Notes: generated by a model not told the origin, from the letters alone. A DNA stretch of 42,127 nucleotides from JAADHG01 sp964418645 (GCA_964418645.1 CAYQME010000016.1:1-42127), one strand, 5' to 3'. Counted from the first letter of the stretch, positions 8,255 through 16,167 are shown. Numbers and translations are program-made.

Positions 8255-10156
8255 ATGAGTAAAATTATTGGAATCGATTTAGGAACAACAAACTCATGTG
8301 TTTCGGTAATGGAAGGTAATGAGCCAGTTGTAATCCCAAACGCAGAAGGTAAACGTACTACACCATCAGTAATTGCTTTTGTTGAAGGCGGTGAAATAAA
8401 AGTTGGTGACCCAGCAAAGAGACAAGCTGTGACAAACCCAACAAAAACGGTGTATTCAATTAAGCGTTTTATGGGAAACAAATTCTCAGAATCTAAAAAG
8501 GAAATAGAACGTGTACCATATAAAGTAGTAAAAGGCGATAACGACACACCACGAGTAGATATTGATGGTCGTTTATACACACCACAAGAATTATCAGCAA
8601 TGGTACTTCAAAAAATGAAAAAAACTGCCGAAGATTATTTAGGGCAAGATGTAACTGAAGCAGTAATTACTGTGCCTGCATATTTTAACGATGCACAACG
8701 TCAAGCCACTAAAGAAGCAGGTGAAATTGCAGGTTTAAAAGTTCGTAGAATTATTAACGAACCAACTGCAGCAGCATTGGCTTACGGAATGGATAAAAAA
8801 GGTACAGATCAAAAAATAGTAGTATTCGATTTTGGTGGAGGAACACACGATGTATCTATCTTAGAACTTGGAGATGGCGTTTTTGAAGTTTTGTCAACTG
8901 ATGGAGATACACATTTAGGTGGTGACGATGTAGATGAAAAAATTATCAATTGGTTAGCCGATGAATTTAAGACTGAAGAGGATATGGACTTACGTAAAGA
9001 TCCAATGTCTTTGCAACGGTTAAAAGAAGCTGCCGAAAAAGCGAAGATTGAGTTATCATCTTCAGCACAAACAGAAATTAATTTGCCATACATTACAGCT
9101 ACTGCAAGTGGACCAAAACACTTGGTAAGAACACTTGCAAAAGCAAAATTTGAGCAATTAATTGACGATTTGGTAAAACGTACAATTGAGCCATGTGCTT
9201 CGGCTTTAAAAGCAGCGGGATTATCTAAAAATGATATTAACGAAGTGATATTAGTAGGTGGGTCTACACGTATTCCAGCAGTACAAGAAGCTGTTGAAAA
9301 ATTCTTCGGAAAAGTACCAAGTAAAGGTGTTAACCCTGATGAAGTAGTTTCACTAGGAGCAGGGATTCAAGGTGGTGTTTTAACTGGTGATGTAAAAGAT
9401 GTATTGTTATTAGATGTTACGCCATTATCGTTAGGTATTGAAACTATGGGTAATGTAATGACTAAGCTTATAGATGCTAATACAACAATCCCAACAAAGA
9501 AATCTCAAGTATTCTCAACAGCTGCCGACAATCAGCCTTCTGTAGAAATTCATGTATTACAAGGAGAGCGTCCAATGGCTGCAGATAATAATACAATTGG
9601 TCGTTTTCATTTAGATGGTATTCCACCAGCAAGAAGAGGTACACCACAAATTGAAGTAACTTTTGATATTGATGCTAACGGAATCATACACGTTACAGCA
9701 ACAGATAAAGCAACTAATAAAACACAAGACATACGTATTGAAGCCTCTTCAGGTTTAACAGATGCTGAAATTGAAAAAATGAAACAAGATGCTGAAGCTA
9801 ATGCAGAAGCTGATGCTAAAGCAAAAGAAACAGCAGAAAAATTGAATGCTGCCGATGCTATGATTTTCCAAACAGAGAGTCAGCTAAAAGAGTTTGGTGA
9901 TAAATTATCTGATGATAAAAAACAACCAATTGAAGCAGCTTTAGAAGAACTTAAAAAAGCTTATGAAACTAAAGATGTAGCCATTATTGACCCAGCTTTA
10001 GAAAAAATAAATGAAGCTTGGAAAGTAGCGAGTGAAGAAATGTACAAAGCACAAGCTGATGCTCAACAAGGCGAAGCTGCACCAGATGCTGATGCAGGAA
10101 GCGATACTACTGAAGAAAGCGATGTAGAAGACGTAGACTTCGAAGAAGTCAAGTAG
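8255..10156 (+). CDS. dnaK: Molecular chaperone DnaK (Hsp70)
   Basis: Cytoplasmic ATP-dependent chaperone that works with DnaJ and GrpE. The 633 residues have the Hsp70 layout: the ATPase domain with GIDLGTTNSC at the start and FDFGGGTHDVS, the substrate-binding domain from about residue 390, then a helical lid and an acidic tail ending DVDFEEVK. Neither dnaJ nor grpE is next to it. The 3' end is odd: the last six codons and stop are followed 27 bases later by a second, differently spelled copy of the same six codons and stop (10184-10203), separated by a dispersed short repeat. The protein end is unchanged. A strong terminator follows. Confidence 0.99.
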   Translation: MSKIIGIDLGTTNSCVSVMEGNEPVVIPNAEGKRTTPSVIAFVEGGEIKVGDPAKRQAVTNPTKTVYSIKRFMGNKFSESKKEIERVPYKVVKGDNDTPRVDIDGRLYTPQELSAMVLQKMKKTAEDYLGQDVTEAVITVPAYFNDAQRQATKEAGEIAGLKVRRIINEPTAAALAYGMDKKGTDQKIVVFDFGGGTHDVSILELGDGVFEVLSTDGDTHLGGDDVDEKIINWLADEFKTEEDMDLRKDPMSLQRLKEAAEKAKIELSSSAQTEINLPYITATASGPKHLVRTLAKAKFEQLIDDLVKRTIEPCASALKAAGLSKNDINEVILVGGSTRIPAVQEAVEKFFGKVPSKGVNPDEVVSLGAGIQGGVLTGDVKDVLLLDVTPLSLGIETMGNVMTKLIDANTTIPTKKSQVFSTAADNQPSVEIHVLQGERPMAADNNTIGRFHLDGIPPARRGTPQIEVTFDIDANGIIHVTATDKATNKTQDIRIEASSGLTDAEIEKMKQDAEANAEADAKAKETAEKLNAADAMIFQTESQLKEFGDKLSDDKKQPIEAALEELKKAYETKDVAIIDPALEKINEAWKVASEEMYKAQADAQQGEAAPDADAGSDTTEESDVEDVDFEEVK

Positions 10157-10203
10157 CTTGTCCTGAGCGCAGTCGAAGAATAGACTTTGAAGAAGTAAAA
10201 TAA
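10134..10203 (+). repeat. Short dispersed-repeat insertion at the dnaK 3' end with duplicated target
   Basis: The 16 bases TAGACTTCGAAGAAGT (10134-10149) recur with one change at 10181-10196, a 47-base offset. Between them is a segment containing GTCCTGAGCGCAGTCGAAG (10160-10178), of a type I recognise as a dispersed intergenic repeat of marine Flavobacteriaceae. The inner ends CTTCGA (10138-10143) and TCGAAG (10173-10178) are inverted. The downstream copy still reads as the expected end of dnaK and is probably the ancestral one. Confidence 0.75.
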
Positions 10204-10223
10204 ATTATTTTAACATTCATTTT

Positions 10224-10261
10224 AAAAAGCGTAATCAAACTAATGATTACGCTTTTTTTTT
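10224..10261 (+). terminator. Rho-independent terminator of dnaK
   Basis: A perfect 14-base stem AAAAAGCGTAATCA / TGATTACGCTTTTT with a six-base loop is followed by a T run, about 67 bases past the dnaK stop. Confidence 0.92.
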
Positions 10262-10378
10262 GTTATTTAATTTATAGGATGCGATATGTTATGCATGCAT
10301 AATTATAATTATATTTGGCATGTACTTCAAATATTAGAGTAGAAGTATTAATTTATAATGATTGTTTATTTAAAAAGA

Positions 10379-10420
10379 TTCCTGCCGAAGTTTATCTTGA
10401 GCGAAGACGAAAGGCAGGAA
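10379..10420. repeat. Dispersed hairpin repeat before the nitronate monooxygenase gene
   Basis: TTCCTGCC (10379-10386) and GGCAGGAA (10413-10420) form a perfect 8-base stem. The loop contains TATCTTGAGCGAAGACGAAA, clearly related to the repeat inserted in the dnaK 3' end. The right arm ends only ten bases before the next start codon, so the hairpin may sit in the mRNA leader. The rest of the spacer between dnaK and this point holds nothing else I recognise beyond the terminator and an ATGCATGCAT palindrome. Confidence 0.7.
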
Positions 10421-10430
10421 TGACAAAACC

Positions 10431-11375
10431 ATGACAAAACTCACACAACTCCTAATTATTAAATATCCTATAATACAAGCACCAATGTTTTTGGTATCTA
10501 ACACAGCTATGGTTATTGAAGCTATGAAAGGCGGTATTGCAGGTTGCATTCCGGCACTTAACTATAGAACCTTAGATGAGTTGCGTGCAGCTATAAAAGA
10601 ATTAAAAGCAGCAAAGGTTGAAGGAGGCTCATTTGGGTTTAACCTTATTGTAAATAAATCTAACATCAAGTATAAAGGACAATTAGAAGTGATTTGTGAG
10701 GAAGGCTGCGATTTTATTATTACCTCTTTAGGAAGCCCTGAAGAAACCATTAAACAAGCACATGCTGTTGGTATCAAAGTCTTTTGCGATGTTGTAGATT
10801 TAAAGTTTGCTCAAAAAGTAGAAAGCTTAGGTGGAGATGCTATTATTGCGGTAAATAATGAAGCTGGCGGACACCGAGGAAATATGACTCCTGAAGAATT
10901 AATTAAAGAATTAGTTACCCATTGTAATATTCCAGTAATTTCAGCAGGTGGTGTTGGCCAAAAGGCAGATATTGATAAGATGCTAAGTTATGGTGCCGAA
11001 GGGGTTTCGGTTGGAAGCCCGTTTATTGCATCTGTTGAGGCTAATGTTACTAAGGAGTACAAACAAGCTTGTGTAGATTATGGAGCTGATGATATTATAA
11101 TGACGGAGCGTATTTCAGGAACACCTTGTACAGTAATCAATACACCATATGTACAAAAAATAGGCACTAAACAAACATGGATAGAATCGGTATTAAATAA
11201 AAATAAGAAACTCAAAAAGTGGGTAAAAATGATTCGCTTTTCAATTGGTATGAATGCCACTAAAAATGCGGCTACAAAAGCAACCTACAAAACTGTTTGG
11301 GTAGCAGGACCAAGTATTGAATTTACTAATGCAATTTTGCCAACAAGAAATATTATAGAAAAGCTAGTTAATTAA
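10431..11375 (+). CDS. Nitronate monooxygenase (2-nitropropane dioxygenase family)
   Basis: FMN-dependent TIM-barrel enzyme that oxidises alkyl nitronates; in vivo it may detoxify propionate 3-nitronate or act on another substrate. The 314 residues show the family opening (YPIIQAPMF), the catalytic His in NEAGGHRGN and the phosphate-binding ISAGGVGQKADI plus GAEGVSVGSPF motifs. The chosen ATG is preceded by an in-register-looking ATGACAAAAC copy at 10420 that belongs to the adjacent repeat. It is the first of three close genes (NMO, PPOX-type flavoprotein, SRPBCC), with spacing of four bases and then a one-base overlap, so they are likely one operon. Confidence 0.92.
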   Translation: MTKLTQLLIIKYPIIQAPMFLVSNTAMVIEAMKGGIAGCIPALNYRTLDELRAAIKELKAAKVEGGSFGFNLIVNKSNIKYKGQLEVICEEGCDFIITSLGSPEETIKQAHAVGIKVFCDVVDLKFAQKVESLGGDAIIAVNNEAGGHRGNMTPEELIKELVTHCNIPVISAGGVGQKADIDKMLSYGAEGVSVGSPFIASVEANVTKEYKQACVDYGADDIIMTERISGTPCTVINTPYVQKIGTKQTWIESVLNKNKKLKKWVKMIRFSIGMNATKNAATKATYKTVWVAGPSIEFTNAILPTRNIIEKLVN

Positions 11376-11379
11376 TTAG

Positions 11380-11985
11380 ATGAAAATAGAAAACACCACA
11401 CAACTTAGAGCATTGTATGATTACCCTAGAGGTAGAGCAAAGGTTAAAGTGTTTCAAAGCTTAGGTAAGCATGCTATTAATTTTATTGAAAAATCTTCTT
11501 TTTTAGTTATTTCTACAGCAAGTAAGTCTGGGAAAATGGATGCTTCGCCAAGAGGCGGTCAAATTGGTTTTGTAAAAGTACTTGATGATACTACTATAGT
11601 TATCCCAGACGCTAAAGGAAATAATCGAGTTGATAGCTTCATCAATATTATAGAAACAGCACAAATTGGGACATTGTTTTTAATTCCTGGTATTGATGAA
11701 ACCTTACGTGTTAATGGTAGTGCTTATATTTCCACGGATTCAAAATATTTAGAGATGTTTTCCTCTGAGAGTAATCCTCCAAAAGCCTGTATCGTAATTA
11801 CTGTAAAAGAGATGTTCTTACATTGTGCCAAAGCACTAATGAGGTCTAAATTATGGCATGAAGATTCTAAAATTGAACGTAGCAAACTACCAACAATGGG
11901 ACAAATGCTAAAAGATCAAATAGGAGGTAATGAAGCTCTCGAAACGCAGGAAGAGATGGTACAACGTTATCAAAAGGATTTATAA
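11380..11985 (+). CDS. Pyridoxamine 5'-phosphate oxidase-family flavoprotein (MSMEG_1061-like)
   Basis: 201 residues with the split-barrel FMN-binding fold. The stretch MDASPRGGQIGFVKVLDD and the following PDAKGNNRVDSFINI are typical of the MSMEG_1061-type PPOX-class subfamily, whose substrates are unknown. The C-terminal HCAKALMRSKLW region is also characteristic of that group. It starts four bases after the nitronate monooxygenase stop and its own stop overlaps the next ATG (TAATG). Two flavin enzymes in one operon suggest a shared redox role, but the sequence does not define it. Confidence 0.88.
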   Translation: MKIENTTQLRALYDYPRGRAKVKVFQSLGKHAINFIEKSSFLVISTASKSGKMDASPRGGQIGFVKVLDDTTIVIPDAKGNNRVDSFINIIETAQIGTLFLIPGIDETLRVNGSAYISTDSKYLEMFSSESNPPKACIVITVKEMFLHCAKALMRSKLWHEDSKIERSKLPTMGQMLKDQIGGNEALETQEEMVQRYQKDL

Positions 11986-12419
11986 TGAAAATCACAGACC
12001 CACCAATTATTGTTGAACAACTTTTTGATAACCCAATAAATAAAGTTTGGAAAGCCATTACTGAACTTGACCAAATGACACAATGGTTTTTTGACAATAT
12101 TCCAGACTTTAAAGCTGAAGTAGGTTTTAAAAACCAATTTAATGTAAAAGCACCAAGTAGGGATTTCTTGCACCTTTGGGAAGTCACCGAAGTAATTACG
12201 AATAAAAAGATTGTAACTAACTGGAAGTATAAAGGTTTTAAAGGCGACTCTTTTGTCACTTTTGAGTTATTTAAACGTGATACTCAAACAAAACTTGTGC
12301 TCTCAACAAGAATAGTAGAAGATTTTGATGACAGTATTCCTGAATTTAGATATGAAAGCGGCGTTGCAGGTTGGAGTTATTTTATAAAAGAAAGGCTTAC
12401 GGCATTTTTAAACAATTAG
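11985..12419 (+). CDS. SRPBCC (AHSA1-like) domain protein
   Basis: 144 residues forming one START/Bet v1-like ligand-binding domain of the AHSA1 type: an opening VEQLFDNPINKVWKAITELDQMTQWFF, a central strand VTNWKYKGFKGDSFVTFELF, and the long C-terminal helix ending GWSYFIKERLTAFLNN. Members bind hydrophobic ligands or act as co-chaperones, and no specific ligand can be proposed. Its start codon overlaps the previous stop by one base, which indicates translational coupling. A decayed copy of its last third lies 750 bases downstream at 13168-13309. Confidence 0.9.
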   Translation: MKITDPPIIVEQLFDNPINKVWKAITELDQMTQWFFDNIPDFKAEVGFKNQFNVKAPSRDFLHLWEVTEVITNKKIVTNWKYKGFKGDSFVTFELFKRDTQTKLVLSTRIVEDFDDSIPEFRYESGVAGWSYFIKERLTAFLNN

Positions 12420-12523
12420 ATTGTTTGCAAATAACCTTTTAATCCTTTGATATTTAGGTATTAAGAACTAATTTTGTTTATCATGTTTTGACAAAAAAAC
12501 AAAAAAATGAGCAAGACATTGCG

Positions 12524-12531
12524 TATCTTTA
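12524..12531 (+). promoter_or_regulatory. Candidate -7 promoter element TATCTTTA
   Basis: This matches TAnnTTT(G/A) of Bacteroidota promoters and lies 16 bases before the ATG at 12548. No well-spaced TTG upstream element is visible, so support is partial. Confidence 0.35.
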
Positions 12532-12547
12532 GGAAAGCATTATAAGG

Positions 12548-12844
12548 ATGAGTAATAAAAATACTTATGACAAAGAACTTGCCCACTACGCGATTAGTTG
12601 GATATTTGCTATTCTTTTTTTTGTGCTAGGAATTTTAAATTTGATTTTTATACATCCGGTTCCGGGTTTGTTTTATATGTTAATTGCTTTGATTTATTTG
12701 CCTTTCACAAACAAATTTCTTAAAGTTAAATTTGGTTTCTCGATTCCAATAGCAATAAAAATTATTGTTGGTATTGTTATACTTTGGGGAACTTTAGCGG
12801 TGGGTGACCTCATGGAAATGTTCGAGTCATGGATGAACCATTAA
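12548..12844 (+). CDS. Small membrane protein, function unknown
   Basis: 98 residues with three probable membrane segments (about 14-34, 35-53 and 64-84) and a short acidic end (GDLMEMFESWMNH). I do not recognise the family. It starts with an ATG just after a plausible -7 element and is followed 31 bases later by another small membrane protein. Together they occupy the gap between the SRPBCC gene and a decayed SRPBCC remnant, suggesting they arrived as an inserted pair. Confidence 0.65.
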   Translation: MSNKNTYDKELAHYAISWIFAILFFVLGILNLIFIHPVPGLFYMLIALIYLPFTNKFLKVKFGFSIPIAIKIIVGIVILWGTLAVGDLMEMFESWMNH

Positions 12845-12875
12845 GATTTGAGAATAAAATGTAACAACTATAATT

Positions 12876-13160
12876 ATGAAAAACAAAAGACTTAACATAA
12901 TTGTACTCATTACAGCAATACTATTGCTCATACCATTGATTGCAATGCAGTTTACAGATGAAGTCAATTGGAACCTGCTAGATTTTGTTGTCGCTGGAAC
13001 TCTATTACTAGGTACTGGTATAATGTGCGACTTTGTAATTAGGAAGGTATCCAAAATTGAGTATCGCGTTGTTATTTGTGCTGCTCTTCTGCTAGTCCTC
13101 TTGCTTGTTTGGGCAGAACTTGCAGTTGGTATATTTGGGACACCGTTTAGCGGAAGTTAG
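12876..13160 (+). CDS. Small three-helix membrane protein, function unknown
   Basis: 94 residues with probable transmembrane segments at about 7-23, 32-52 and 62-86, a basic N-terminus (MKNKR) and a short Gly/Ser-rich end. No conserved motif is recognised. It lies 31 bases after another small membrane protein and only seven bases before the readable start of an SRPBCC pseudogene remnant. The base composition is slightly richer in G+C than its neighbours, consistent with a separate origin, but this is weak evidence. Confidence 0.6.
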   Translation: MKNKRLNIIVLITAILLLIPLIAMQFTDEVNWNLLDFVVAGTLLLGTGIMCDFVIRKVSKIEYRVVICAALLLVLLLVWAELAVGIFGTPFSGS

Positions 13161-13167
13161 ACGATAA

Positions 13168-13309
13168 ATTAAAAACCAAACCACATTCATACTTTTAACT
13201 GATGTTATTGAAGACTTTGATGGCGCCATACCAGAGTTTAGGTATAAGCGGTGTTGCAGGTTGAAATTACTATATAAAAGAACGTCTCATCTCTTTTTTA
13301 AAAAGCTAA
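13168..13309 (+). pseudogene. Decayed C-terminal fragment of a second SRPBCC gene
   Basis: Translation in two frames gives IEDFDGAIPEFRY and then SGVAG-stop-NYYIKERLISFLKS, which align with VEDFDDSIPEFRY and SGVAGWSYFIKERLTAFLNN at the end of the intact SRPBCC protein (12294-12419). Between the two blocks two bases are missing (a frameshift), and the Trp codon TGG has become TGA. There is no start codon and nothing recognisable from the first two-thirds of the gene. It is therefore a dead remnant, diverged enough to have been a paralogue rather than a recent copy. Confidence 0.85.
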
Positions 13310-13425
13310 TTGTTAATAATTTTTAGAGTATTTCAGGTGTAAATTATAGGTTGCAAAATTTTAAAAATTATCTTGCACTTTTCAAAGGCGCTTTAACCAA
13401 TTACACATAAATTAAATAATATAAA

Positions 13426-14196
13426 ATGTCAAATCAAAGATTAAAAGTTAATCCTTTTAAAAAATTAGTACATAAATTAAAAAGCAGTTATAACGATTCT
13501 CGAGTAAACACTTCCAACGAGAATAACTTAGACAAATTAGGAAAAATATATGGTACTGATAAAATAGGAAAGCATTTTTACACACAACATTATAGCTCAC
13601 ACTTTGAAAGCTTTAGAGCCAAAGAAATTAACATGCTTGAAATAGGTGTTGGAGGCTATAAAAAGCCATTAAAAGGCGGAAAGTCTTTACGAATGTGGAA
13701 AAAGTATTTCCCTTTTGGTAAAATATTTTCTATTGATATTTACGATAAATCACCGCTTCAAGAAGACAGAATAAAGATATTTAGAGGGAGCCAGGTAGAT
13801 GAAGCTTTTTTAGATGAGGTAGTTAAAGAGATTGGAGAAATTGATCTTATTATTGATGATGGTAGCCACATTAATGAGCATGTTATTGAAACCTTTAAAC
13901 TTTTATTTCCAAAGCTAAAAGATGGTGGTATTTATGCTATTGAAGATACACAAACATCGTATTGGGAAAAATATGGAGGAGATAGTGAGGATTTAAATAA
14001 CCCTAAAACAATGATGAATTTTTTTAAGAGCTTAACTGATGCCTTAAATAATCAAGAATTTATTATCCCTAATTACAAACAAAACTATTTTGATAAAAAA
14101 ATAATCTCAATGCATTTTTATCATAACATGATATTTATTTACAAGGGAGATAACGACGAAAAATCTAATATAGTGGTTAATAACCAACTAAAATAA
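13426..14196 (+). CDS. Class I SAM-dependent methyltransferase (macrocin/mycinamicin O-methyltransferase-like)
   Basis: 256 residues. After a basic N-terminus comes DKLGKIYGTDKIGKHFYTQHY, a segment typical of sugar/macrolide O-methyltransferases of the MycE/TylF-like group. The SAM-binding motif I is MLEIGVGG, the acidic ribose-binding residue is in FSIDIYD, and the metal/active-site motif is IIDDGSHINEH. The later GGIYAIEDTQTSYW strand also fits. In Flavobacteriaceae such genes usually modify surface polysaccharides or small metabolites; here there are no other glycan genes nearby, so the substrate is unknown. It stands alone between the SRPBCC remnant and a thioredoxin-like gene. Confidence 0.85.
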   Translation: MSNQRLKVNPFKKLVHKLKSSYNDSRVNTSNENNLDKLGKIYGTDKIGKHFYTQHYSSHFESFRAKEINMLEIGVGGYKKPLKGGKSLRMWKKYFPFGKIFSIDIYDKSPLQEDRIKIFRGSQVDEAFLDEVVKEIGEIDLIIDDGSHINEHVIETFKLLFPKLKDGGIYAIEDTQTSYWEKYGGDSEDLNNPKTMMNFFKSLTDALNNQEFIIPNYKQNYFDKKIISMHFYHNMIFIYKGDNDEKSNIVVNNQLK

Positions 14197-14226
14197 GCAG
14201 ATTTCAAATTTTTTTAGTATTTAAAA

Positions 14227-14505
14227 ATGATAGAATTATTATTTTTTTCTGGAGAAGTATGTAGTGTATGTCAAGCACTTAAACCTAAATTGCTTGATGA
14301 GGTAAGCTCAAATTTCCCTAAAGTAATTATACAAGTTATTAAAACCAATAGACAAATGGAATTTGCTGCACAACATTTGGTATTTACGGTACCTGTTGTT
14401 ATAATTTTAGTAAATAAGAAAGAATCCTACCGCTTTGCAAGAAGTTTTTCAGTGTATGAAGTCACACAAAAATTAGAGTGCATTATACAATTACAAAAAG
14501 GCTAA
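14227..14505 (+). CDS. Thioredoxin-like protein
   Basis: 92 residues with a short thioredoxin fold. The first strand LLFFSGEVCSVCQALKPKL carries a CxxC motif (CSVC) at the expected place, and the cis-Pro is in FTVPVVIIL. It lacks a signal peptide, so it acts in the cytoplasm. The dipeptide between the cysteines (SV) is unusual for thioredoxins, which have GP. It begins 30 bases after the methyltransferase gene on the same strand, so the two may be cotranscribed. Confidence 0.85.
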   Translation: MIELLFFSGEVCSVCQALKPKLLDEVSSNFPKVIIQVIKTNRQMEFAAQHLVFTVPVVIILVNKKESYRFARSFSVYEVTQKLECIIQLQKG

Positions 14506-14520
14506 ATATATTTTTGTTTA

Positions 14521-14670
14521 CGTCATTGCGAGTCACACTTTTAGTGTGATGTGGCAATCTGTTTCTTGATTTCGTCATTGCGAACACAGTGAAGCAATCT
14601 CATGATGCGAGTTCAATTAATAAGATTACCACGTCATCCCGATAGTTAACGGGACTCCTCGTAATGACGT
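14521..14670. repeat. Cluster of three dispersed palindromic repeats (CGTCATTGCGA family)
   Basis: Two direct copies (14521-14561 and 14573-14600) start with CGTCATTGCGA and end with GCAATCT. A third, inverted copy runs 14623-14670, from AGATTACCACG to CGTAATGACGT. The conserved ends are constant while the interior differs and is itself a hairpin: CACACT/AGTGTG in the first, CCCG/CGGG in the third. No gene was found in the 294-base spacer between 14505 and 14800; the rest of it is plain A+T-rich sequence, apart from AACTTCGCTTAT at 14734-14745 that recurs at 23445. Confidence 0.85.
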
Positions 14671-14799
14671 AACCTGTTAATAACTCTTTCTAACTTTATG
14701 TGTAAGTAGTTTATTACAAGTCTGTAAAAAGCTAACTTCGCTTATGGGTTGATATAGTTTATTAAAACAGAACCATATCTTACCCAATAATCGTAACCC

Positions 14800-15372
14800 C
14801 TAAAATCCTTTAAAAATTGAGGTTTTAATGTCGTGCCATTCTTCTATTAAAATACCATAACAGCAAGTATTGCGTTTAAAACCATCTAGCAAATACACAT
14901 TTTTACGTAAAGTACCTTCAAGAGTAGCACCTATTTTTTCTACAGCTTTACGAGACGCTGTATTGCGTTCATCAATACGAAACTCAACTTTTTCAAATCC
15001 TAAAGTATCAAAAGCATATTGTAACATAAGGAACTTCTTGTTTTTATTTAAGCCTGTACCATGAAACTCTTTGCCAATCCAAGTTGCCCCAATTTCTAAC
15101 ACTTTATTTTTCCAATCAATATTCATAAAACGTGTACAACCAGAATAGGCTTTGAGTTGTTTATCATAAACAATAAAAGGGATTGTAGTTTTGTGGTAAT
15201 AGCCATCAACAGCTGTTTGTACATAATCCTTTAAAGCGTCAGGCGTCGCAATATTACTAGGGGAGTATTGTACTAAATTGTGCTGACTTGCAATATCTAT
15301 TAAATGTTCATAGTTGCTTAGGTCTAGCAGTGATAGTTTTATACGTTGGTTTTCTAGTGTTGGTGCGTTCAT
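14800..15372 (-). CDS. GNAT family N-acetyltransferase (RimJ/RimL type)
   Basis: 190 residues, Acetyltransf_3 type. The conserved core is visible: the strand EIGATWIGKEFHGTGLNKNKKFLM, which replaces the classic Q/RxxGxG/A loop, then FEKVEFRIDERNTASRKAVEKIGATLEGTLR, the RimJ/RimL-style motif in which a conserved Asn precedes the helix. Such enzymes acetylate protein N-termini or small molecules with acetyl-CoA. It is followed by the decamer-rich repeats at 14521-14670 and preceded by two other dispersed repeats. No functional partner is adjacent. Confidence 0.9.
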   Translation of the reverse strand: MNAPTLENQRIKLSLLDLSNYEHLIDIASQHNLVQYSPSNIATPDALKDYVQTAVDGYYHKTTIPFIVYDKQLKAYSGCTRFMNIDWKNKVLEIGATWIGKEFHGTGLNKNKKFLMLQYAFDTLGFEKVEFRIDERNTASRKAVEKIGATLEGTLRKNVYLLDGFKRNTCCYGILIEEWHDIKTSIFKGF

Positions 15373-15378
15373 ATTTAT

Positions 15379-15400
15379 TTTCCACGAAAGAGGGAGTCTT
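15379..15400. repeat. Dispersed CCACGAAAG repeat before the GNAT start
   Basis: TTTCCACGAAAGAGGGAGTC (15379-15398) is nearly the same as the sequence at 42101-42125. Both copies lie just upstream of a minus-strand start codon. Confidence 0.55.
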
Positions 15401-15430
15401 TTTAATTGAAACTATATTTTTTCGGATTAA

Positions 15431-15470
15431 TGAGATTGCCACGACTTTTTTAAAAAGTCTCGCAATGACG
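15431..15470. repeat. Fourth copy of the CGTCATTGCGA palindromic repeat
   Basis: Inverted orientation: TGAGATTGCCACG at the left, TCTCGCAATGACG at the right, with the interior hairpin GACTTTTT / AAAAAGTC. It lies seven bases past the alpha/beta hydrolase stop codon, so it could serve as that gene's 3' hairpin. Confidence 0.8.
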
Positions 15471-15476
15471 TATCGT

Positions 15477-16112
15477 TTATACTAAATTATTTATCAATTC
15501 TACATTCACTATATGTGCACCTTTAAATGGTATAATAGTGACGTCGCTACCAAACAATTCTTGTACCCGTTGCTGTTCGTATTGCATGCGCTCTTCATTC
15601 ATATACTCATCTTGAGTGCCATATATTAAAGTAATTTTAGCTTTTAAAAAAGCAAAGTCTTCAGCAGTTAATTCTTTAGGAATACCTCCAGACATCAATA
15701 CCATTTGGTGACACTGTAACTGTCGTTTAGCCACATAACGCATCGCAACACTCACGCCTTGCGAATAGCCAATAACAATAAGATTGACGTTGCTAGGAAT
15801 GTTTTCAGCATCCAAAACAGCGTCAAAGTTACGCATCACGTTTTCAGTTTCTTGAATCGTATTTTCTTTGGTTAGCCAACTAGAGCCAACATGTTTAAAT
15901 TTGGGTGGTATATAATACTTGCTTTGTGCTTGTGGCGCAATAATATAGTTTTCATCTGCATCTAATGCTTCGAAATATTTTATAAAATAACGACTCAAAT
16001 AACCCATTCCGTGACATACAAACCACACATTTTTAGTGTGTTGCGTAAGTGTATTTAAAGTAGAGTATGAATTTGTAGTTTGATATGATATTTCTTTTTC
16101 GGTGGAATTCAT
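15477..16112 (-). CDS. Alpha/beta hydrolase (phospholipase/carboxylesterase-like)
   Basis: The protein from the ATG at 16112 has 211 residues; an upstream ATG at 16142 is in frame but overlaps the promoter area of the divergent menI gene, so I prefer the shorter form. The alpha/beta hydrolase elements are the oxyanion HGMG after VWFVCHGMGY, the nucleophile in GYSQG, an acid in YGTQDEYM and the His in KGAHIV. There is no signal peptide. The best overall fit is the carboxylesterase (PF02230) type. Because it is divergent from menI at the edge of the menaquinone locus, and no menH is present, it may fill the MenH role; this is inference only. Confidence 0.85.
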   Translation of the reverse strand: MNSTEKEISYQTTNSYSTLNTLTQHTKNVWFVCHGMGYLSRYFIKYFEALDADENYIIAPQAQSKYYIPPKFKHVGSSWLTKENTIQETENVMRNFDAVLDAENIPSNVNLIVIGYSQGVSVAMRYVAKRQLQCHQMVLMSGGIPKELTAEDFAFLKAKITLIYGTQDEYMNEERMQYEQQRVQELFGSDVTIIPFKGAHIVNVELINNLV

Positions 16113-16167
16113 TTTACAGCTTGGTTTTGTATTTTTACACAATAAGAGAATAAAAATAAGTTATTAT

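Noticed and set aside
8236..8580. 114-residue reading frame antisense to dnaK
   Set aside because: Shadow of the highly conserved dnaK coding frame; no start context and no family features.
11867..12259. 130-residue and 67-residue frames antisense to the SRPBCC gene
   Set aside because: The plus-strand SRPBCC protein is clearly the real gene, and the antisense frames show no known motif.
14521..15470. CRISPR array
   Set aside because: Copies are few, partly inverted, unevenly spaced and have self-complementary interiors; they are dispersed palindromic repeats.
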